Under the pieces are notes generated by a model. It was not told the origin of the DNA and did no database searches. It worked only from the letters and a program-made list of their open reading frames with translations. Of a stretch of DNA of 64,000 nt, positions 36,496 through 45,157 are shown piece after piece. The DNA lies in the NCBI GenBank assembly GCA_036867785.1, contig CP145411.1, positions 806,001 to 870,000 on the forward strand, read 5' to 3'. The stretch is from Plasmodiophora brassicae (lineage: Eukaryota > Endomyxa: Phytomyxea > Phytomyxea > Plasmodiophorida). Within the stretch, counting starts at the first letter, position 1. Each line of letters begins with the position of its first letter. The translations under genes and the position numbers were made by a program.

Positions 36496-37341
36496 ATGGT
36501 GAGGTGTCGATCGTCTTCTGTTGGTGGCTCTGTCAGAACTCATCCGGGTCCTTGCTTTGTGTCCCTAGTCGATTCTCGAGTACAATGGATCGGCGATTGT
36601 CGCCATGGTCGGCAAGGACTGCGTTGCCATCGCCAGCGATACGCGCTATGGTGTTCAGGCGCAGACTGTTGCGACGGATATGGAGAAGGTAAATATCTGT
36701 GCACCCCATCTGTATACGTCCATTTTAATAATGTGCCAGATTTTCAAAATGCATGACCGACTTTACGTCGGCTTGTCAGGATTGGCGACCGATATGCAAA
36801 CTGTTCGCAACACGCTTCAGTTCCAGCTGAAGCTGTACAAACTGCGAGAGGAACGCGAAATCGAACCTCACGTCTTCGCGAATCTCGTATCTACTATGCT
36901 GTACTCGAAAAGGTTTCGAGCTCATATACATGCTGCATCCCATTTTTAATTTATGTTGTAGATTCGGGCCATACTTTGTTGAACCTGTCGTTGCTGGCAT
37001 TGACAAGAAAGGAAAGCCGTTTATCTGTGCCATGGATTTGATCGGGGCCCCCGTATTCGCGGAGGACTTCGTTGTTAGCGGGACGGCGTCCGAAGAATTG
37101 TACGGTACATGCGAAAGCCTGTACACCCCGAATCTGGGCCCTGAAGAGCTGTTCGAAACCGTCTCCCAAGCGCTGTTGGCCGCCGTCGACCGTGATTGCT
37201 TGTCAGGTTGGGGCGCTACTGTTCACATTATGTACGTATACCGCGCTCAAGGCTGGCAATCTGATCTGAACGGTGTTCGGATGCGTGTTTAGCACAAAGG
37301 ATGGCGTTACGTCGCGGAAGCTCAAATGCCGCCAAGACTGA
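36496..37341 (+). CDS. PSMB3: 20S proteasome subunit beta-3
   Basis: A non-catalytic beta-ring subunit of the 20S core. Five exons (36496-36498, 36569-36688, 36740-36912, 36962-37231, 37293-37341) give exactly 204 aa; human PSMB3 has 205. The first exon is just the ATG, followed at once by a GTGAGG donor. The next exon continues [20 protein letters not shown], matching human MSIMSYNGGAV. Further blocks are [57 protein letters not shown] and the spliced end [19 protein letters not shown]. Like its orthologues it lacks the N-terminal active-site threonine. Confidence 0.96.
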
Positions 37342-37741
37342 ACATCAGCTGTCGGCCTTATACAACGGAATAAAGCAGTCCCAGAACCCCTGGCAATTAT
37401 TGGACATATCTGTGCTTGCTGTGGATCGTTCATGCAGCAAGGACCTTGCTTCCCGGCCCTCAGCTTCGCGGATCGTGACAAATGTTCCCAAGACGAATCG
37501 ATCAGGCAACACAGAAACGCCCCCGGTAGCTATGTAATGTTGAGTCCAACGAGGCGAGTCTCGTTTGGGTGCGATAAACGGTATCTGAGCGGTGGGGTAT
37601 CCCTGGTGGTGTACATAGTAGCCGAGCGGGCAGGGGGGGGGGGGGGGGGGGGGGGCTGGTCTTTCCTAACGCTGAATATGACATGCTGGCCGGCCGCCTG
37701 ATTCAGTGCGACCCGTCCCGTCACTCGGTTACGATACGCCG
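37342..37741. other. Intergenic region with (G)23 homopolymer
   Basis: About 400 bp between two plus-strand genes. It contains an uninterrupted run of 23 G at 37633-37655, 87 bp before the next ATG. I see no coding sequence. The run can form a G-quadruplex and is also a typical site of sequencing-length error. Confidence 0.6.
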
Positions 37742-39301
37742 ATGGAGTCGGGCGCTCGGGAGTTGTTGGTCAATCATGACCTGCCTGCGCCGGGCGGTAC
37801 CGACGACGTCGAAGTCAGTGTCGCGACGTCGTCCTCTGCCAAACCAGGGCGGCTAGTCGCCCTGGATGCATTCCGAGGGGCCGTCGTCATTCTCATGATA
37901 CTTGTCGACGATGCCGGGCCCGTCTACGGTCATGCCATCGACCACTCCCCTGTACGTCTCGTTATTGTTCCTGTACCGGTTGTCCGCTGACGGTATCTGT
38001 CGCTGTAGTGGGACGGCATTCGGCTTGCAGGTAGTGGAACGGTACGACAGGCAACACCGTTGATGAATCACCGGTGTAATCGTAGATGTCGTTATGCCTG
38101 CGTTCCTGTTCGCGGTCGGCTGCTCGACAGGACTATCAATCACCAGTCGCCGAAACAGAGGAGTGCAACGATGGGCGATCGCGAAAGATACCTTCTACCG
38201 ATGTAGCCGTTTGTTCGCGCTGGGCCTGTTGCTACAAGGCGGCACGTTCCCGAACGGGTACAGCCTTGCTAATTTACGAATTCCTGGGATTCTACAGCGA
38301 ATCGCGTTCGTCTTCTTCGCTGTTGTCCTCATTGAGCTGTATTCGCCAACGCTACGATCCGTCCGACATCACGTCCTTCGCTATATCGCTCAATACGTGG
38401 CGATGGCCGTGGTGTTGGCAGTTTACGCCTTGCTGATGTATGCTACGAGTGTCACGATGTCGTGTCCGCTAGGTCCATTGAAGCAAGACCCATCATGCAG
38501 TGCTCCCGGTTTCTGGGACCGTGCCATATTAGGCACTCGTCATATGGTCAGTCCCCCCTCAGCCCAACATGTTATGCAATCGTCCAGGGTAACGCTTTGA
38601 CATGTAGTATGGTGAACCAGTGTTCAATCGCTCGCCCGCTTGCTCGTCGTGCAGCCCAGCATTGTGCCCCAGGGACGACGCGCCGGTATGGTGCTCGCAG
38701 CCGTTTGATCCCGAGGGCTCTCTCAGCAGTATCTCGAGCATCGCCAGCGGATTTGCCGGGCTCCAGTTCGCCCACATCTTCAATGACGATAAGGACCGTC
38801 ATAGTCAGTCCCGCTCCTGGATGTTCATGTCGGCTTCTTGGTGCATTATCGGCGTGGCGTTTGTGGGTGCAGGAATCCCGCTCAACAAGAACTTGTACTC
38901 GCTGCCGTACGTCTTCGTTACCTCAGCCGGGAACATTGTCGTTCTCGCCGCTTTGTCCATCGTGTTTGAGAGCCGAGGCCACCAGCAGAAACTGTCCTAC
39001 GTCACAGCTGTCGGCCGGAATGCCATACTTGTTTTCGTGTTCGGCGCTAGCGGCATCCTAGACAACATGCTGACTTGGGTCTACTGGGACCAGCCATCTC
39101 AAAATGTAGGAGCGTGCGTTTACTCCGATGACGGTTGCTGATGGCAAATGGCAACAGATTGTCAACACAGTTATCAACTTGTGTATTGACGTTCTCGGAC
39201 CGGACATGGGTCTCCTCGTCTATGTGGCCCTACTCAAGATAGTGTTCTGGATCGCCGTCTGTAAAACGCTCGACCAGAAAGGAAAATACTACACGATTTG
39301 A
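37742..39301 (+). CDS. HGSNAT-like transmembrane acetyltransferase
   Basis: A multi-pass membrane protein of the heparan-alpha-glucosaminide N-acetyltransferase family, which in animals moves acetyl groups from cytosolic acetyl-CoA to glucosamine in the lysosome. Exons 37742-37951, 38009-38030, 38086-38546, 38608-39105 and 39158-39301 give 444 aa. The family signature RLVALDAFRGAVVILMILVD (first membrane helix) is followed by GPVYGHAIDHSP and, through a 22-nt micro-exon, WDGIRLA-DVVMPAFLFAVG. Later segments have IPGILQRIAFVFFAVVLIEL, FDPEGSLSSISSIASGFAGL and a C-terminal helix VALLKIVFWIAVCKTL. The substrate in this organism is unknown. Bacterial and fungal homologues may act on other sugars. 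Confidence 0.85.
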
Positions 39302-39341
39302 AAGGGAGAGCATTACGCGAGAGCCGCTGTATATCCCATTC

Positions 39342-39777
39342 TTATTTGCCTTCATCTTCCTTCTTCTCAATGCTGAAGTACTTGAGCTTGTATGAAGTCT
39401 TCGTGTCAGCAATAACCCGGATGTAGTCGCGAAGCTGGTGCTTCTTGAGGAACTTCTGGGTCAGGTACTTCAGGTAGCGCTTGCTGAACTGAATGTTGCA
39501 CTGGACATTGACAGCCTTGCCGTCGCGGGACAGGACGACATTGTCACCGAGAACACCCGTCTTGCCATTGATCTTAATGCGCTCGTTCAGGTACGTCTCG
39601 AACGCCGCCATGTCAAAGATGCCATCCGCGACCGGGACCTCGCAGTTGATCGACAGCTTGACAGCCGCCTTCTTGCCAGCAGGGACCTTCTCGGTCTTAC
39701 GCTAAACACAATAAAGGACCCGTCATCACTCAGCTCCTCTGAGACATGGTAACGGTCCAAACCTTGGTGACGGCCAT
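39342..39777 (-). CDS. RPL22: 60S ribosomal protein L22 (eL22)
   Basis: Two exons (39763-39777 and 39342-39701) around a 61-nt intron encode 124 aa. The first exon is only MAVTK. The body has LSINCEVPVADGIFDMAAFE, NERIKINGKTGVLGDNVV, the highly conserved FSKRYLKYLTQKFLKKHQLR, and an acidic tail (IEKKEDEGK), all as in eL22. The short first exon was chosen because a GTTTGG donor after MAVTK and the acceptor before RKTEKVPAG give one continuous frame of normal length. The downstream ATG at 39611 would cut off the conserved first third. Confidence 0.95.
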
Positions 39778-39937
39778 CGGGACGTTAGCAGAAGTACCAG
39801 CTTCGTGCCGCGGATCCCGTCGCGCAGTCCGCGGAACTCGCGCTCCTCGATGTATAGACGGCGCCCTAATCTTATAACCTGCGCAATGTAGTCGAGGCGT
39901 CTGCTGACTGACGGTATCATTATTATTCGTCTCGTCA

Positions 39938-41501
39938 TCATATTTGCTCGACACTTGCAAGAACATGGTCATATTCTTTGATGGTGTCGTCGTACAGGTC
40001 GGCGAGGATCTTCTTGCGGTCCTCGACGCTCCGTCTGACACCGCCGAGTACCTCGCGCTGTAAACGTCGCTTGACTTCAAGGCGGTAATCGGTCCACGCC
40101 TGCTCGTCGTCGTTGCTTCGCAGCTCGTGCAACTTGAGCATCTCATAGAGGCGCCGGATTTGGGATATCGGAATCTTTAGCTGCTCCCGAATGTCCTTCG
40201 CATATCTCGCGTCCCATTTCTCCAGCGCATTTGGAAACGATGACGTCCGTTGACGCTTTCGTCGGGTACCTGGAGACTTGCTAACATCACTGCTATCGCT
40301 TCTTGCAAAGAAACCAGCGCCGACAATGCGTTGGAGATCAAGCACATCGCGGAGCCGCTGGAAAGCGGGGGCTGGGTCTTCGACGGTAACCTCGAAGCAA
40401 CCACATTCAATGGCGTTGTCGTAAACTGCTTGAAGTAATCGACGCCCGTGTCCTTGTCGTTGATACGGAGGAAAGACAATGATCTGGCTCAGCCGATGAC
40501 GTTCACCTCCAGGATGTGCATCTGGGCAATATATGTCAGCATCCTGACGGAGTAGCAGCCTGGATCGACCCTTACAGAAGGAGTACACAGTAACGTAACC
40601 ACAAATGTCGACGAACTTGCTGGCGTTAACGGACTCACTCGGTTGCCTTTGCCTGTACAGCAGCAAAAGAGACCACTTGTCGTCAGAGTCATCGATGAAC
40701 GACGCATTCTCGATGAAACAGGTCGCATGGAACCTCAATCGTTCATGGAGCTTTCGAACGCCTTTCATTGCAAAATCCGCCTACGATGTTTACTGCTCTT
40801 ACTAACCAGGTTTTACAGATTACTCCCAATAGGCCGCACCTTTCTGATGAAGAACGGAACAGGGTCGGTATCGGGTGCTTCCACGCATTCGTATGATGCA
40901 ATTAGTTTGCCAAGTGGAGCGAAAGGTTCTTTCAGTTTCTGGTGTAGTCGTAGACTGAGATGAATCACGTGACTTCGTACTTGCTCGTCGTGCTTACCTT
41001 GATGAAGACGTCCTGGTCCAATGTTGCAAAATCGGGCTGATTAGGTAGGAACGCCTCGAGCGCACCGAGGACATCGTCGGCATCAGACGACTGCCGGATC
41101 GATACGAAATCGGGACCCAACAGATACAACGAATGGGCCTGCCACGAAGGTCAGAACACGCTGTATGTTTAGGATGTCACGTATTATTGCGAAATCGTCG
41201 TACGGCGAAGTGCATTGTCAGCAGCGGGCTCTCATGGCCCTTGATCTTCTCATCCTGGAAGATCTGATGGACGAATTCCGGCGAGTACGCGAACCGTTGC
41301 TTGACAGAGCGCCCCCGGTCAAGTTCGCTCGGGTCGCGAACCAACTGGAAATGGATGACGGAGCGTGCGTCAACTTCCATTCACCGCAACGCAATGCGCC
41401 GAAAATCGCTGTCCGTTCGGCTTCGTCTTCGACGGGTATGGCGTAATCGTATGGCAGACTGGAAGGAGTCGACTATTGAATTGGCGATAGAAACCGGACA
41501 T
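39938..41501 (-). CDS. HAT1: Histone acetyltransferase type B catalytic subunit
   Basis: It acetylates newly made histone H4 (K5/K12) before chromatin assembly. The C-terminal exon (from ~40783 to 39938) contains the GNAT core: KGVRKLHERLRFHATCFIEN, SQIIVFPPYQRQGHGRRLLQ (acetyl-CoA loop QRQGHG), and VEDPAPAFQRLRDVLDLQRI. Upstream exons join by 58-64 nt introns to give YSPEFVHQIFQDEKIKG, LTMHFA-AHSLYLLGPDF, SSDADDVLGALEAFL, KLKEPFAPLGKLIASYE and FFIRK-ADFAMKGVRKLHER, in the HAT1 order. The first exon is uncertain: ATG 41501 is the outermost candidate, but a shorter N-terminus starting near 41380 is possible. Confidence 0.9.
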
Positions 41502-41604
41502 ATTTGAACAACTAGAAACTCGAACAATTTTCTCTACCTGCACCTGTCTCAAACGACTACCTAGGACAATGCAGCGAATGGATTTACTCGAACTGCGATG
41601 GTGG

Positions 41605-42699
41605 TTACCACCAGAAGCAGCAGAACAGCGCTTTCCACGGGCTGCCTGTGTGTGCAGGGTCGGTGGTCGCCTGTGAAGCTGGAGGGACGTCAGTTACATG
41701 GATCGGTTCCAGAAGTGGTTGTCGTAGTTCATCGAGCTTGGTGCTGGGCACCACCTCCTTGGAATCCTGGCCGATCAGTTGGCTCGCGGATGGCGGCCAC
41801 GTATCGTCCGTCTTGCTCGCGATCAGCATGCCCATCGAACTACTTTCCGTGCTGCCAACAACGTTCCCTTCGACGGTGATGTTGCTGCTCTCAACGCCAT
41901 CGCCTGACTTCGTACCGAGGCATGCGTTCAGCGGAACGGCCTTGGCAATCAGGGCGTCTGTTGCAATCGGTTGCGATCTCGTCAGGGCGTTGACAACGAT
42001 GACGCTGTCCTCCTGCTGCTCGTCGTCGGCAGATGCGTAACTGACGCTAAGCCCGGCGTGGTACTCATCACGGTCAGCGGCAACACGTCGCGACTTGCGC
42101 CTGATCCTCTTGGAGAGCTTCGCCAGACCCGGACCTTTCTCCAACTTCAGGGTTGGAGGACCTGAGGTGGTCCCGAACGTGATACTCTGTCCGATGCTAT
42201 AGTCTGCGCCGTCGTGAACCTTGCCGACGCGACGCATTCGAGGCGATGACGTCACGTTCGAGGAAGCCATCGAGCAGCTCGACATTTCGTTCTCGTCATC
42301 ATCGTCGTCGTCGTCGTCGTCCGTGCGAAGGCCTGCGTTCGCCAGGTACATTTCTGTGTTCTCGCCATCGGTCCTGAAGCTGAGACTGCTTTCGCCTTGA
42401 ATGCTGCACGATTTCCCGGTCAACTCATCATCGTCGACGTTGAGCACGTCTTCGTGGCGTTCACGATCAGACATCGACGACACGATCTCGCCTTGGGGTT
42501 CAGCGGTGGTCACAGTGGCCATCTGCGGGTTCACGTTCTCCGATTCTTGCGTCAGCGTCACTGACGATAATCGTGGCCTCTGGTGTCCTGGCTTGTCGGC
42601 GGGCACCATCGGTGGAGTCTGGAAGAATGGCGTTCCCTTAATCTTGGCCTGGCGCGGTCGTCGACCGTTCTTGTTCAGGGCGTTCCATTGCGATGACAT
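41605..42699 (-). CDS. Acidic, low-complexity protein of unknown function with CCFWW tail
   Basis: One open frame of 364 aa from ATG 42697-42699 (MSSQWNALNKNGRRPRQAKI). No domain is recognised. Visible features: a basic N-terminus with a Pro/Thr patch (GTPFFQTPPMVPADK), a run of nine Asp (LRTDDDDDDDDDENEMSS, near 42300), a basic cluster (LSKRIRRKSRRVAADRDE), and a C-terminus SPWKALFCCFWW. The terminal CC flanked by aromatic residues looks like a membrane-anchor or palmitoylation site, which is inference. It is head to head with the homeodomain gene and downstream of HAT1 on the same strand. Reality is supported by its length and composition, not by homology. Confidence 0.55.
   Translation of the reverse strand: MSSQWNALNKNGRRPRQAKIKGTPFFQTPPMVPADKPGHQRPRLSSVTLTQESENVNPQMATVTTAEPQGEIVSSMSDRERHEDVLNVDDDELTGKSCSIQGESSLSFRTDGENTEMYLANAGLRTDDDDDDDDDENEMSSCSMASSNVTSSPRMRRVGKVHDGADYSIGQSITFGTTSGPPTLKLEKGPGLAKLSKRIRRKSRRVAADRDEYHAGLSVSYASADDEQQEDSVIVVNALTRSQPIATDALIAKAVPLNACLGTKSGDGVESSNITVEGNVVGSTESSSMGMLIASKTDDTWPPSASQLIGQDSKEVVPSTKLDELRQPLLEPIHVTDVPPASQATTDPAHTGSPWKALFCCFWW
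42301..42326. repeat. GTC/Asp-codon microsatellite
   Basis: Reiterated gtc/tcg triplets encode, on the minus strand, the run of nine Asp in the acidic protein. Such repeats are length-variable and may not be functionally precise. Confidence 0.8.
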
Positions 42700-43119
42700 A
42701 CTCGCCGAATGACAGGGTATGGCCTCGCCAGTTGGGGGCAGCACTGGGTGCCAACGGGACGCGAGCAGCCCTCAAACCCGGACGCGGCCTCCATGGATAT
42801 CTGAGGCCTGCCTGTAACTCCTGAGGCCGCGGCCAGCACATGTCCAAAGTCCCGGCTCGTCCTCAGACAGCGATCTGGTCGCTCCAAGCCAATGTCCAGC
42901 TCGTGGTTGTACGCAGTGCGCTCACGGGGACCCTTACGGGTGGCTGATGAGCATTAGGGCGCGCTTCGTATACACGCTGCATGCCGCGGTGTCCGTGGCT
43001 GTGCAGTGCGACTGCGAAGACCGCGCAAGAACGAAATCCCCTAAACGATGCTGCTGCAGCTGTAAGTCTTGTGCAAGCACTCAGCATCTATCCATCAGCA
43101 AGCAGGCCCGGCTGCCAAT
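42700..43119. other. Divergent intergenic region, acidic protein / homeodomain gene
   Basis: About 420 bp, GC-rich. The minus-strand frame stays open upstream of ATG 42699 without an ATG for 45 nt. No conserved coding or repeat is visible. Presumably both promoters; an upstream non-coding exon of the homeodomain gene is possible. Confidence 0.35.
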
Positions 43120-44317
43120 ATGGGCAAGCCCCTGGAGTTCGTCTTCGAGGAAGGCGTTGTTCCACGTCAAGATGCGACGGTCCGGTCGGGTTCAAACCGT
43201 GGAGTGCCGGTGTCCCCAGAGTCGATCTCAAAGACGTCGTCCTCACTGGCGAACGACGGGACCGACTCGCACACTGGCTACGCAAGTGGTACGAGCCCTG
43301 TCGCGCTTGACAAGGCCACTGCCAGAATCCCCGCGACAATCGGCAAGCGCAAACGGCATAATCTGACCCCATTTCAGCATCGCGTTCTCGAGGAAGCCTT
43401 TGCAGAGAATCCTCACCCCAGCCGAAAGACGAGAATCGATTTGGCTACTGCTATCGGGCTTGACGTCGACAAGGTCCGGAAATGGTTCGAGAATCGCCGG
43501 GTAATTATCCACGGCCAGTACAAGGCTAATCGAGTATTAACACGTTCGCACACAGAACAAACAGAAGAAGACCTGTCAACCTGGGGCGAATCTGATGGCG
43601 AAGATCGCGAAACCGACGGTCGCGTTTGTTCGCAACGAGTACGATGTGAATTGGAAGGTTGCCATCTCCCCTCAGACGAATCGTGCTCCCTTGCCGCGCG
43701 GATCTCGTCATGTCGTTCTGGACTGCGAACCAGGGGACATCTGCAATGATCCCTGGCGTGCCGTACGCTCGGAGAGTATTTCGGGTGATGCCGTTGGCCA
43801 CGCCCTCGCGCCGTTCCACAGCGAGTTCATCTTCGCCATCGCATCGTCTATCAGGTCGCGTTTCGGTGTTGTCGATGATGCGGGCGACATCATCATGGCT
43901 CAGGAAACGTTCCGGATGACGGCCGAGTTCCTGTTCTCGATCGTCCAATTCGACAGCCGCCTGACACTGTGGTACGCGAACAACGCCATGTGTGAAATCT
44001 GTTGCTTCTCGCTGCCGGGTGCCGATTACGACGACGAGGTTCGCGTGGAATGTGCGACGGAATCGATCGGCGGTCAGATGGACCGGGTTGTGTTCCAAGT
44101 CCACCTTCCTGATATCGCCGACGAAACGTTGATGATGGGCTGCAAGCGTGGTTCCCATGGACAGTCAGTCGTGTGGGGCGATATCGAATGGATGAAGTCC
44201 CGACTGGGCGCTGCCCGCCTGGAGACTCGCGACGCGTGGTCCCTGTTGGTTTTCCTCGGCATCGGCCGTCCTACCGTTCCAGAGCAGTGGCTTGCTGAAC
44301 TGATTGATACGCTGTAA
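43120..44317 (+). CDS. Homeodomain protein with unrecognised C-terminal domain
   Basis: A homeodomain at about residues 69-130: GKRKRHNLTPFQHRVLEEAF, then ENPHPSRKTRIDLATAIGLD and VDKVRKWFENRRVIIHG. WFxNRR is the recognition helix, with E where N is more common. After NR the frame shifts. A GTATTA donor at 43534 and an acceptor at 43603 remove 70 nt and continue as IAKPTVAFVRNEYDVNWKVA, giving one protein of 375 aa. The ~235-aa C-terminal part (GSRHVVLDCEPGDICNDPWR, FIFAIASSIRSRFGVVDDAG, AEFLFSIVQFDSRLTLWYAN) is compact and non-repetitive but matches no domain I know. The alternative is a separate overlapping gene starting at 43595, which would be unusual. Confidence 0.75.
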
Positions 44318-44382
44318 TGCTTACGACGCCGCCGATAATCGCTTTGGCTTTAATTCACGAGCATAAACTATCCTATTATGGT

Positions 44383-44992
44383 TCATGGGTTGCTCGTTTC
44401 TGGTTGCTCGTGACCAGCAACCGCAATCAGATATGTCGAGTCGTCCACGGCGAACTTCGCGAATGTGTCGTCAGAGACGACGACCTCGTTCTGGATCAGG
44501 TGCAGTGCATCTGCAATCATCGCAGCAATCTGGTGTTTGCACTATGCGCCGGTCAGACTTCCCCAGCGATACCAGTGCAGAGGCATGGTAACGAACATAT
44601 GCTGCGGTGGCGTGCAGGACCACTATGTTGTTGAACGCTGGACAGGAACAGTGACGTGACGTGCACCGATACGGGCGGGTCCCGCGCACCCGAAACGCTT
44701 GCCCGCCTGACACAGATCGGACCCGTTCGATGCCGCGCCCGTCCACGATATCCACAGCGCGCTCCAGAATATTACCAGGTATCACGAAATGTAAACTGCC
44801 AGGCAGCGTTAGACATTGGCAACCGCCGCAACGACCCGATCCCGCATACGTTGCCAGGTCCGCATCCGACACTACATCCACTGTCAGACGGTTGCAACGG
44901 CGCGCGTCGCCACGGTTTTACAGACGCTGCCCGGTGCGCCGACAGTTATCGATAACGGCGTCCACGATACGCTGAGCAATCGCCGGCGCCAT
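44383..44992 (-). CDS. ZSWIM7: SWIM-domain protein SWS1/ZSWIM7 (Shu complex)
   Basis: SWS1 partners RAD51 paralogues to promote homologous recombination. Four exons (44944-44992, 44850-44880, 44597-44795, 44383-44541) give 145 aa; the human protein has 140. The N-terminus MAPAIAQRIVDAVIDN-LDVV is followed by SDADLAT-LHFVIPGNILER and AVDIVDGRGIERV, parallel to human PDEYLLSLKFLFG and ALDLVD. The SWIM zinc motif is complete only after splicing: HCSCPAFNNIVVLHATAAY joined to CKHQIAAMIADALH gives CxC...CxH. The second intron carries a perfect CTAAC branch motif. It is divergent from katanin p80 by 165 bp and convergent with the homeodomain gene. Confidence 0.92.
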
Positions 44993-45157
44993 TGCGCCCC
45001 TTCCTCCCGATGCCGGCCGGGTGCACCCTGCGGCTGCAGTGAGTGCAGCAGCGCGAGCTGAGCGGCGGATGGTGGGGCGGGGCGCGGCCTCTTCCGGCAA
45101 CCTGTCCTGCGATCGACGCGACACGCGGCATTCTTCGGGGGGGGCGCCGGTTGTCCT

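Noticed and set aside
43595-44317. Separate 240-codon gene starting MAKIAKPTVAF inside the homeodomain gene
   Set aside because: It overlaps the homeodomain frame by ~155 nt, and a GT...AG intron of 70 nt (43534-43603) joins the two in phase, so one spliced gene is simpler.
44471-44650. SWS1 with a degenerate SWIM motif (RYH in place of CKH)
   Set aside because: This came from reading through an intron; splicing 44542-44596 restores CKHQIAAM and a complete CxC...CxH.
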